Source: Verrucomicrobiota bacterium
GTDB lineage: Bacteria > Verrucomicrobiota > Verrucomicrobiia > Limisphaerales > UBA8199
DNA length: 14,128 nt
NCBI GenBank assembly: GCA_026397855.1
Contig: JAPLUA010000079.1
Coordinates: 1-14,128 of the forward strand
Reading direction: 5' to 3'
In this document: one piece after another, positions 7,708-12,862 of the stretch
Numbering within the stretch: the stretch's first letter is position 1
Layout of the letters: each line of letters starts with the position of its first letter
The notes under the pieces: model-generated
The model's database searches: none
What the model was told of the DNA's origin: nothing
The model's input: the letters and a program-made list of their open reading frames with translations, nothing else
Made by a program: the position numbers and the translations under genes

Positions 7708-7728
7708 CAATCCGTGTAATTCGTGTCT
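7708..7728. repeat. AATTCGTGT tandem repeat, copy 2
   Basis: AATCCGTGTAATTCGTGTC lies directly upstream of the vapB promoter, the same position it holds before the antitoxin relic at 5154. Confidence 0.7.
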
Positions 7729-7740
7729 CCCCCTTGCCTT

Positions 7741-7769
7741 TTGACCTTGCCCCGGCGGTGTGATAGCAT
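7741..7769 (+). promoter_or_regulatory. vapBC promoter, probably giving a leaderless mRNA
   Basis: TTGACC (7741-7746), a 17-nt spacer and TAGCAT (7764-7769). The vapB ATG begins 8 nt after the -10, which places transcription initiation at or next to the start codon. The same geometry is kept in the relic at 5118-5156. Confidence 0.6.
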
Positions 7770-7776
7770 CAGATGT

Positions 7777-8010
7777 ATGAGAACCACGCTCGACATTGCC
7801 GACGACGTGCTGCAGGCGGCCAGGGAACTGGTGCAACGCCAGGGCGGGACGGCCGGGCAGGTGATTTCCGACCTGGCGCGCCGAGGCTTGAATGTGCCAA
7901 CATCCAAAAGTCGTCCTTCCCTGCGCGGCGGTGTTCCGCTGCTGCCTTCCCGTGGCGAGGTTGTCACGTTAGAACACGTGCGGAAGCTACAGGACCAGGA
8001 GGGCGTCTGA
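7777..8010 (+). CDS. VapB-family antitoxin
   Basis: A 77-residue antitoxin expected to neutralise the adjacent PIN-domain RNase and to repress the operon. The N-terminal MRTTLDIADDVLQAARELV is typical of VapB-type antitoxins (short beta strand plus helix, ribbon-helix-helix-like DNA-binding part). The middle RQGGTAGQVISDLARRGL continues it, and the C-terminal tail (V.LLPSRGEVVTLEHVRKLQDQE) is the likely toxin-binding region. Start 7777 is preferred over upstream in-frame codons because it matches the family N-terminus and sits at the predicted transcription start; no Shine-Dalgarno is present. It stops 3 nt before vapC, so the two are surely co-transcribed. A decayed copy of its 5' end lies at 5154. 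Confidence 0.88.
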   Translation: MRTTLDIADDVLQAARELVQRQGGTAGQVISDLARRGLNVPTSKSRPSLRGGVPLLPSRGEVVTLEHVRKLQDQEGV

Positions 8011-8013
8011 TCC

Positions 8014-8448
8014 ATGCGCGCCTTGCTGGATGTAAACGTCCTCATCGCCTTGCTTGATCCGGATCACACCTTCCATGAGCGCGCACACGTTTGGTGGGCG
8101 GCCCACGCTGAGTTTGGTTGGGCAAGCTGCCCCATCGTGGAAAACGGTGTCGTCCGCATTATGTCTCACCCAGGCTATAGCCCTCGCATGCGATTCACCG
8201 CGGGTGATTTAATCTCACGGTTGCAAATGTTCGCTGAGCAAACCAATCACGAGTTTTGGCCCGACGACGTCTCATTGCGCGACGGGAAGCTCTTCGCTGC
8301 CAATCGTGTTCACAGTGCGCGGCAAGTGACGGATCTTTATCTCCTCGCGTTAGCGGCCCGGCACGCCGGACGGCTGGCAACATTTGACACCGCAATTCCC
8401 CTCACCGCTGTCTGCGCGGCTAACGAGGAATGCCTCTGCATCATCTGA
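8014..8448 (+). CDS. VapC-type PIN-domain ribonuclease toxin
   Basis: A 144-residue type II toxin of the PIN superfamily, a Mg2+-dependent endoribonuclease held inactive by VapB. All four expected acidic residues are present: D6 in LLDVNVLIALLD, E43 in VENGVVRI, D107 in TDLYLLALA and D125 in ATFDTAIP. The length and motif spacing are those of an intact toxin of the subgroup with an H..F.ERA..WW segment. It follows vapB by 3 nt. The RNA target cannot be told from the sequence; in characterised VapCs it is usually tRNA or a ribosomal RNA loop. Confidence 0.93.
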   Translation: MRALLDVNVLIALLDPDHTFHERAHVWWAAHAEFGWASCPIVENGVVRIMSHPGYSPRMRFTAGDLISRLQMFAEQTNHEFWPDDVSLRDGKLFAANRVHSARQVTDLYLLALAARHAGRLATFDTAIPLTAVCAANEECLCII

Positions 8449-8548
8449 CTGGGATTCACGATTTGAGCACGGGGCGTGTGGCGCGTGGCGTGTGGCGAGG
8501 CCGTGATGAGGTGCCCAGCCTCGCCTACCATCCAGCCCCCTCCTCATT

Positions 8549-8606
8549 AAATTCGTGCAAATTCGTGTAATCCGTGTCACCCCCCGCCCCCCCCGAATTC
8601 GTGTCT
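8549..8606. repeat. AATTCGTGT tandem repeat, copy 3
   Basis: AATTCGTGC, AATTCGTGT and AATCCGTGTC units, a C-run, then another AATTCGTGTC. Unlike the other two copies it is not followed by a vapB-like promoter. Confidence 0.7.
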
Positions 8607-8650
8607 AGTTCCCTGCTTGAACTTTTTTCCACCTTTCTTCACTATCCGTG

Positions 8651-8680
8651 TTGACAACTAAATGCCGCTATGCGTAAATA
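8651..8680 (+). promoter_or_regulatory. Promoter upstream of BrnT-like gene
   Basis: A perfect -35 TTGACA (8651-8656), then an 18-nt spacer and TAAATA (8675-8680) as a fair -10. The -10 overlaps the first of two 11-bp direct repeats and abuts the palindrome at 8681-8696, as expected for a repressible toxin-antitoxin promoter. Confidence 0.55.
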
Positions 8681-8696
8681 CAATGTAAATACATTG
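8674..8696. promoter_or_regulatory. Probable autoregulatory operator
   Basis: CAATGTAAATACATTG (8681-8696) is a perfect palindrome with 7-bp arms and a 2-nt centre. It is overlapped by direct repeats GTAAATACAAT (8674-8684) and GTAAATACATT (8685-8695). Placed on and just after the -10, it is a good candidate for binding by the ribbon-helix-helix antitoxin encoded at 9147 (inference from how BrnA-type antitoxins autoregulate). Confidence 0.6.
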
Positions 8697-8726
8697 CATG
8701 GGCGTTAGACATACAACCTGGTCCGT

Positions 8727-9014
8727 ATGGAGTTTGATTGGAATAATCCGCCCTTCAATCTGGACAGCTCTTTGACCCTGCAGGCAATCGAAGAATCGTT
8801 CGAGGATCCGTTTGCAGTGCGGTTACTGCCGGATTCCCCCCGGTTTTCTGTGCAGGCCCGGTTTTTCAACATGGGCAACTCCGCAGCCGGGACCGGAATC
8901 TTCAGCGTCTATCGCACAAACGGAAAGCAGGTCCGGGTCCTTTACGCCCGCCCGCTCGAACCCGAAGAGCGATTCTTCTACCAGCGGAAACTCGACCAGA
9001 TGCTGGCGCAGTGA
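8727..9014 (+). CDS. BrnT-like (DUF497) toxin, divergent
   Basis: A 95-residue protein resembling the BrnT family of RelE-fold ribonuclease toxins. Matching points are the N-terminal EFDWN, the central SFEDPFAV..LPDS, a F..G.S..G.GIFSVYRTNGKQVRVLYARP strand-rich core, and the ending EPEERFFYQRKL, close to the family's RxISAR...ErrxYe. Unusual: the family's NLxKHGVSFEEA segment is replaced by NLDSSLTLQAIEESF, so the conserved Lys-His is missing and activity may be changed. Context supports the call, since a BrnA/CopG-type antitoxin follows in the family's toxin-first order, although across a 132-nt gap instead of overlapping. No strong ribosome binding site is visible. It could also be a non-toxic relative. 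Confidence 0.6.
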   Translation: MEFDWNNPPFNLDSSLTLQAIEESFEDPFAVRLLPDSPRFSVQARFFNMGNSAAGTGIFSVYRTNGKQVRVLYARPLEPEERFFYQRKLDQMLAQ

Positions 9015-9099
9015 GGGGCATGGTTCAATGGGTTGCATGGGTGTAAATGGGGATCCGGAAGGTGATTTGCGGCCGAATATACGGTAATAAGTGAATAGG

Positions 9100-9122
9100 T
9101 AACGTTAACGCAGACGTATAAT
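9100..9122 (+). promoter_or_regulatory. Promoter for antitoxin and prepilin operon
   Basis: A perfect -10 TATAAT lies at 9117-9122, 24 nt before the antitoxin ATG, within the most AT-rich stretch of the area. The -35 (about 9094-9099) is weak. TAACGTTA at 9100-9107, a perfect palindrome, falls in the spacer and could be an operator. It gives the antitoxin expression independent of the toxin. Confidence 0.45.
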
Positions 9123-9146
9123 AGCAGTCTTTAGCGATTAAAAGCG

Positions 9147-9422
9147 ATGCGCGCCATTGCCAAATGGGAAGAAGTCCCGATCTTCGACAGCGAAGCGGCT
9201 GAAGCCTCTTTCTGGTCGGAGAACCGGCCCGACTTGCGCCTGATGGAGACGTCGGTGTCCGGCAATGCCGAGGTTTCCGAGTCCGTCACCATCACCCTGC
9301 GCATTGACCCGCGCATGTTGGCCCGGATCAAGCGCCTCGCCCGATCCCGCTATTTGAATTACCAGAGCATGATCAAGCAATGGCTCAGCGAACGCATGGA
9401 ACACGAACTCCGCGAACGATGA
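9147..9422 (+). CDS. BrnA/CopG-type ribbon-helix-helix antitoxin
   Basis: A 91-residue DNA-binding antitoxin. The N-terminal part VPIFDSEAAEASFW (10-23) matches the P.F.SE.EEA.FW motif of CopG-type antitoxins that pair with BrnT. The C-terminal part is a ribbon-helix-helix: strand SVTITLRI (46-53), then helix DPRMLARIKRLARS (54-67), a turn, and LNYQSMIKQWLSERMEHEL (70-88), close to the family's vPYQtLIrqWL.ErL. It should bind and inhibit the product of 8727 and repress one or both promoters. Its stop TGA (9420-9422) overlaps the ATG of the first prepilin (9419), so the antitoxin is the first cistron of the prepilin operon. Confidence 0.78.
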   Translation: MRAIAKWEEVPIFDSEAAEASFWSENRPDLRLMETSVSGNAEVSESVTITLRIDPRMLARIKRLARSRYLNYQSMIKQWLSERMEHELRER

Positions 9423-10231
9423 AAACACAACCCACAGGAGACCAGGCAGAGGGAAGAGGGAAGAGGGGAGAGGGGAGAGGGCAGGGGACAGAGATCAGAG
9501 GTCAGAGATCAGGGGCCAGCCCGCATGACGCTCCACGCTCCACGCTCCACGCTCCACGCTCTCCGCGTTCCCCGCTCCGCGCTTTCACCCTCATCGAGAT
9601 GCTCGCCGTCGTCTCCATCATGGCGGTCCTGGCCGCGCTGATCTTCCCGATCGCCGGCGCCGTCAAGAAGAGCCAGATCCGTGCCCGGGCGCGCGGGGAA
9701 ATGGCCCAGATCGAGACCGCCATCCACGCCTACAACGACAAGTTCGGCCACTATCCCCCGGACAGCGGCCCGCCCTGCATCGTCAACCAGCTCTTCTACG
9801 AACTTCTCGGAACCACGAACTCCAGCGGGCTTTACCAGACCCTCGATGGCAGTGCGCAGATTGCTGCCGCCACCGTCAGTGGCGTCTTTGGCTCCGGCGT
9901 CTCCGGCTTCATCAACTGCAGCCGGGCCACCAGCGGCGACGAGGCTCCCACCGGCATGTCGTTCCTCAAGGGCATCAAGCCCGCGCAATGGCTGACGGTC
10001 ACAAACGGGACCAGCAGCCTCCAGTTCACGGTGCTGGGATTGCCCATACCAGGGCCGATCATCCTCTCCACGAGCGGCAGTGAACCAAAGAGCATCAACC
10101 CCTGGCGCTACAACTCATCCAGCCCGACCAACAATCCCAAGTCCTTCGACCTGTGGGTTGACGTTCTCGTTGGCGGCAAGACCAACCGCATCTGCAACTG
10201 GAGCGACAAACCGATCGTTGTCGGCCCCTGA
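9419..10231 (+). CDS. GspG-like prepilin 1 with heptad-encoded 55-residue leader
   Basis: Predicted pseudopilin of a type II secretion or type IV pilus-like system, processed by a prepilin peptidase at A55|F56. FTLIEMLAVVSIMAVLAALIF supplies the methylated Phe, Glu at +5 and the membrane helix. It is followed by K..Q.R.R.EM.QIETAI.AYNDKFGHYPPD, typical of GspG, and a C-terminal part ending in a NW motif (SYDLW-like SFDLWVDVL, ICNWSD). The only possible start is the ATG at 9419, which overlaps the antitoxin stop (ATGA). No ATG, GTG or TTG occurs between it and the prepilin motif. The 55-residue leader is thus forced, although 5-25 residues is usual. Most of it comes from two tandem heptad arrays (9448-9517 and 9528-9583). 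Confidence 0.85.
   Translation: MKTQPTGDQAEGRGKRGEGRGQGTEIRGQRSGASPHDAPRSTLHAPRSPRSPLRAFTLIEMLAVVSIMAVLAALIFPIAGAVKKSQIRARARGEMAQIETAIHAYNDKFGHYPPDSGPPCIVNQLFYELLGTTNSSGLYQTLDGSAQIAAATVSGVFGSGVSGFINCSRATSGDEAPTGMSFLKGIKPAQWLTVTNGTSSLQFTVLGLPIPGPIILSTSGSEPKSINPWRYNSSSPTNNPKSFDLWVDVLVGGKTNRICNWSDKPIVVGP
9448..9517. repeat. Ten-unit AGRGRNN heptad array in leader
   Basis: Ten consecutive 7-nt units in perfect register: AGAGGGA twice, AGAGGGG twice, AGAGGGC, AGGGGAC, AGAGATC, AGAGGTC, AGAGATC, AGGGGCC. The array is inside the leader of prepilin 1 and encodes an Arg/Gly/Glu-rich segment. Confidence 0.88.
9528..9583. repeat. Eight-unit ACGCTCC heptad array ending at the cleavage site
   Basis: Four perfect ACGCTCC units, then ACGCTCT, CCGCGTT, CCCCGCT and CCGCGCT. 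The last unit ends exactly at the codon before Phe56 of the prepilin motif. Three units make 21 nt, so the translated peptide repeats every seven residues (TLHAPRS). Confidence 0.88.
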
Positions 10232-10242
10232 ACCCGCGTTCT

Positions 10243-10815
10243 ATGCCCAGGCAACCTGCCAACAAGAGACCGCTCTCCGTGAACCTCGGTCCGGAACTCG
10301 GCGCTCTTCGCGTCTCTGCGGTAAAGCCCGGCTCCAGCCAGTCGAGGAGCTGCGACGGCCCCGAAGGCCCGGGGACGGCCAGCCGGTCCGGAAAGAACAA
10401 TGGGCTCCCCGGGAAACGGCTCCCCATCACCTGGAAGAACTGCGCCTGGACCCCGCGCGTGATTATCCGCGCGCGCGCGATGGTGGCCTCGGGTGTCGTC
10501 TCCCAGAACTGCCGTTCCTTCAACCTCGCTCCCCAAAACGGCAGGGCCCTGGCTCATGTGACCCGCCTGACCCACATCACCCATGCCGCTCATGTCACCC
10601 ATGCGGCCCACGTGACCCGCGTCACCTATGTGGCGCATGTCACGCATGTGACCCATTCTCCCCCGTACGTCACCCATGCAGCCCGTGCAGCCCACCTAAC
10701 CCACCCACACCACAGCCGCCAAGCCCAACCCTCAACCCGCTTCCGCCGTCACGCATCCCGCATCACGGTTCACGTATTACGCATCACGAATCACGCTCCA
10801 CTCCCAATCCTATGA
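10243..10815 (+). CDS. Possible small ORF with HVT tripeptide repeats, doubtful
   Basis: A 190-codon frame begins 11 nt after the prepilin 1 stop and ends with TGA overlapping the prepilin 2 ATG (ATGA, 10812-10815), the same junction used elsewhere in this operon. The first 105 or so residues match nothing I recognise. They are followed by an in-frame 9-nt array giving VTH/VTR/AAH tripeptides and then a heptad array. No prepilin motif, signal peptide or membrane helix is seen. Part of it (about 10297-10325) is a CTCTGCG-like dispersed repeat, and another + frame is open across the whole stretch, so openness is weak evidence. It may be only spacer DNA that permits coupled translation. Confidence 0.25.
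   Translation: MPRQPANKRPLSVNLGPELGALRVSAVKPGSSQSRSCDGPEGPGTASRSGKNNGLPGKRLPITWKNCAWTPRVIIRARAMVASGVVSQNCRSFNLAPQNGRALAHVTRLTHITHAAHVTHAAHVTRVTYVAHVTHVTHSPPYVTHAARAAHLTHPHHSRQAQPSTRFRRHASRITVHVLRITNHAPLPIL
10297..10325. repeat. CTCTTCGCGTCTCTGCGG repeat fragment
   Basis: GCTCTTCGCGTCTCTGCGGTAAA resembles the CTCTGCG...GCGTTAAAT blocks at 1-91 and 4916-5017. It marks the gap between prepilins 1 and 2 as repeat-derived spacer. Confidence 0.45.
10556..10657. repeat. 9-nt GTSACCCAT-type tandem array
   Basis: About eleven 9-nt units of the form GTG/GTC-ACC-CAT/CAC run through this stretch with drift in all positions. Within the doubtful 10243 frame they read as V-T-H-like tripeptides. GTCAC and GTGAC alternate, giving many short inverted repeats. 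Confidence 0.7.
10749..10797. repeat. Seven-unit TCACGNN heptad array
   Basis: TCACGCA, TCCCGCA, TCACGGT, TCACGTA, TTACGCA, TCACGAA and TCACGCT run in perfect register and end 15 nt before the prepilin 2 ATG. Here the array is outside the prepilin reading frame. Confidence 0.8.
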
Positions 10816-11603
10816 AAACACCCGTGCCACCCCCCGCCCGCCCCCCGGCCTTCACCCTCATCGAGCTTCTGGTCGTCATCAGCATCATCGGCATTCTTGC
10901 CGGGCTCCTGCTCCCGACCCTCGGCCGCGCCAAGATCAAGGCCCAGGTGGCCAAGGCCCTGCTGGATGTCGGCAAGATCGCCAACGCCACCCATTCCTAC
11001 GAGTCCGATAACAGCGGCAAGTTCCCCGTCTCCGCCAACGCGATGAGCGCCGCCGCCGCCGCTTCCGAGGACTTCACCTACGGCAGCACCTACAAGACTC
11101 CCACCGGCACGGCGAGTGTCGGCATCTCCGGCCTGTCCTATGCCGCGGACAATTCCGAGCCCATGGCCGTGCTCATGGATGTTGAAAACTGGCCGGTCGC
11201 GCCAGGCGTGGCAACCATCAACAAGGGCCATGTCAAGAACCCGCAGCGGACCCCGTACCTCACCGTGAACAGGGCGCCCGACACCAACTCCGCCGGCGTC
11301 GGCCCGGACGGCAACTTTCGGGACCCCTGGGGCAACCCCTACGTCATCACCATGGACCTCAACTACGACGAAAAAGCGCGCGACGGCTTCTACCGTAATC
11401 CAATGGTCTCTGTCGGCGGCCTGAACGGCCTCATTTTGAAGGCGGATGCCAACGGCACCCCGGTTCTCGTCAACGGCCAGCAGGTCTATGAAGCCAACTC
11501 CCCCGTCATGGTCTGGTCCGTCGGCCCCGACGGAACGATTGACCCCAAGGACAAAGCCACCGCCGGAGCCAACAAAGACAACGTCGTGGGCTGGAGACAA
11601 TGA
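10812..11603 (+). CDS. GspG-like prepilin 2 (major pseudopilin-like)
   Basis: A 263-residue prepilin with a short conventional leader, MKTPVPPPARPPA, cleaved before Phe14. FTLIELLVVISIIGILAGLLL is a textbook prepilin motif (Glu at +5), followed by LPTLGRAKIKAQVAKALLDVGKIANA and a YESDNSGKFP segment. The C-terminal half has the GspG signature: FRDPWGNPY near residue 171 (calcium-binding loop region in known GspGs), then VWSVGPDGTI and a terminal NVVGW. Reading the frame from an ATG at 10080 would add 244 Pro/Arg-rich residues that are shadow translation, so 10812 is chosen. Its ATG overlaps the stop of the frame at 10243, and its own stop overlaps the next start. Confidence 0.92.
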   Translation: MKTPVPPPARPPAFTLIELLVVISIIGILAGLLLPTLGRAKIKAQVAKALLDVGKIANATHSYESDNSGKFPVSANAMSAAAAASEDFTYGSTYKTPTGTASVGISGLSYAADNSEPMAVLMDVENWPVAPGVATINKGHVKNPQRTPYLTVNRAPDTNSAGVGPDGNFRDPWGNPYVITMDLNYDEKARDGFYRNPMVSVGGLNGLILKADANGTPVLVNGQQVYEANSPVMVWSVGPDGTIDPKDKATAGANKDNVVGWRQ

Positions 11604-12862
11604 AGACTGAATTACCCAGTGCGGAGTTCGGAGTTCGGAGTTCGGAGTTCGGACCGCGGACCACGGGACCACGGACCACGGGACCGCGGGACCACGGACT
11701 ACAGACCACGGGACTGCGGACTGCGGGACCACAGACTGCGGGACCACGGACTGCGGGACCACGGACTGCGGGACCACAGACTGCGGGACTGCGGACTACG
11801 GAACCACGGACTACGGAACCACGGACTACGGAACCACGGACTACGGAACCACGGACTACGGGACCACGGACTGCGGGACTGCGGACTGCAGCAATGCAGG
11901 TCACGAGGTTTGCCCGGGCCTTCCGGAGAACGCCAACGGCGTTCAATCTCTCAGCCCAGGGTTGCGCCCCAGGCGCTACCCTGGGTAACAGCACCGGGAG
12001 ATCTACAACCCCGAAGGGGTTGAATCTCGGGTTAGGACGGCAGAACGAAACCCTTTCAAGGTTTGGCGCTTCTTCCGCCTTCACCCTCCTGGAACTGCTG
12101 GCGGTCATCGCCATCATGGGCATTCTTGCCGCTATCGCCCTGCCTTCCATTCGCAGCCTCAAGCCGAATGCCGCGGCCGCGGCCACGCGCCAGATGCTCG
12201 ACGCCGTTACCCGCGCCCGCCAGCTTGCCCTCAGCCAGCGCACGACCGTCTATATGGTCTTTGTGCCTCCCAGCTTCTGGACCGACCCGGCTAGCGCAAC
12301 CTGGTCCGCTACCGATGCGGCTGCGGCCAACATCCTCCTCGACAAGCAGATGGTCGGCTACAACTATGTCACCTTGCGCAGCGTCGGCGACCAGCCCGGC
12401 GTGAGCTACCCGCAGTACCTGGGCTCCTGGCGGACCTTGCCCCAGGGAGCTTTTATTGCCGCGGAGAAGTTCCTGCCGGTCAGTTCGACTGCCGTCCTCA
12501 AGATCTCCACCAACGGCGTGCCGGCCTACCAGGTCTTCGGGTTCAACTTCACCAACAATATTCCCTTCCCCCTGGAGACGACCGGAAGAAACCTTTCTAC
12601 CCCGCCGCCTTATGTCTGGCTTCCCTACATCGCCTTCAACTCCATGGGCCAGCTCGTCTCCGGCTCGGGATCGCAGCCCGAAATCATTCCCATCACCGAG
12701 GGCGCCGTCAGCTATCCGCGCGACCCGGAATCGAAGATTGCGCTGCGCCAACCCCTCTCCCTGCGCGATGTGCCTTCCGGCAACACCACCAACAATTACA
12801 ACCTCGTCTGTATTGACCAGTTGACCGGCCGCGGCCGCGTCGAACACACCAAGGCGCAATGA
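11600..12862 (+). CDS. GspH-like minor prepilin with repeat-built leader
   Basis: Prepilin motif FTLLELLAVIAIMGILAAIAL begins at residue 161 when read from the ATG at 11600, which overlaps the previous stop (ATGA) and has GGAG upstream. After the helix, R..LDAVTRARQLALSQRTTVYMVFVPP is the GspH/FimT pattern, also seen in the Verru_Chthon cassette D family. The C-terminal half is an ordinary minor-pilin head. The 160-residue leader is translated from a 265-bp heptad-derived array plus a palindromic element at 11940-12035. Other in-frame starts are ATG 11894 (62-residue leader) and TTG 12020 (20-residue leader), so here, unlike prepilins 1, 4 and 5, the array could lie outside the protein. Confidence 0.82.
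   Translation: MKTELPSAEFGVRSSEFGPRTTGPRTTGPRDHGLQTTGLRTAGPQTAGPRTAGPRTAGPQTAGLRTTEPRTTEPRTTEPRTTEPRTTGPRTAGLRTAAMQVTRFARAFRRTPTAFNLSAQGCAPGATLGNSTGRSTTPKGLNLGLGRQNETLSRFGASSAFTLLELLAVIAIMGILAAIALPSIRSLKPNAAAAATRQMLDAVTRARQLALSQRTTVYMVFVPPSFWTDPASATWSATDAAAANILLDKQMVGYNYVTLRSVGDQPGVSYPQYLGSWRTLPQGAFIAAEKFLPVSSTAVLKISTNGVPAYQVFGFNFTNNIPFPLETTGRNLSTPPPYVWLPYIAFNSMGQLVSGSGSQPEIIPITEGAVSYPRDPESKIALRQPLSLRDVPSGNTTNNYNLVCIDQLTGRGRVEHTKAQ
11626..11890. repeat. Heptad/15-mer array in GspH leader
   Basis: Four perfect GTTCGGA units (11626-11653) lead into alternating 7- and 8-nt units of the CCACGGA/CTGCGGGA type. Four perfect copies of GAACCACGGACTACG fill 11801-11860. Because 7+8 is 15, the peptide is a stable in-frame pentamer (E/G-P-R-T-T/A). 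The array contains no stop codon in any forward frame. Confidence 0.88.
11940..12035. repeat. Two-hairpin palindromic element inside the leader region
   Basis: The first hairpin is 11955-11985: CCCAGGGT/ACCCTGGG, a T-T mismatch, then GCGCC/GGCGC around a CCA loop. The second is 12006-12022: CAACCCC/GGGGTTG around GAA. TTCAATCTC and TTGAATCTC border the unit. It looks like a REP- or MITE-type dispersed element that happens to be open in the GspH-like frame. Confidence 0.65.

Noticed and set aside
7071..7719. Short ORFs of 70-107 codons between the secreted gene and vapBC
   Set aside because: They lie in and around the palindromic element, overlap in several frames, have no recognisable domain and lack ribosome binding sites.
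9448..9583. CRISPR-like array
   Set aside because: Units are 7 nt with no spacers, and no cas gene is present.
10080..10811. N-terminal extension of prepilin 2 from 10080
   Set aside because: It overlaps the end of prepilin 1 in another frame and encodes Pro/Arg-rich sequence through repeats. The ATG at 10812 gives a normal 13-residue leader.
10791..11777. A 328-codon minus-strand frame with VVPQS repeats
   Set aside because: It is the antisense reading of the prepilin 2 gene and of the stop-poor heptad array; no independent support.
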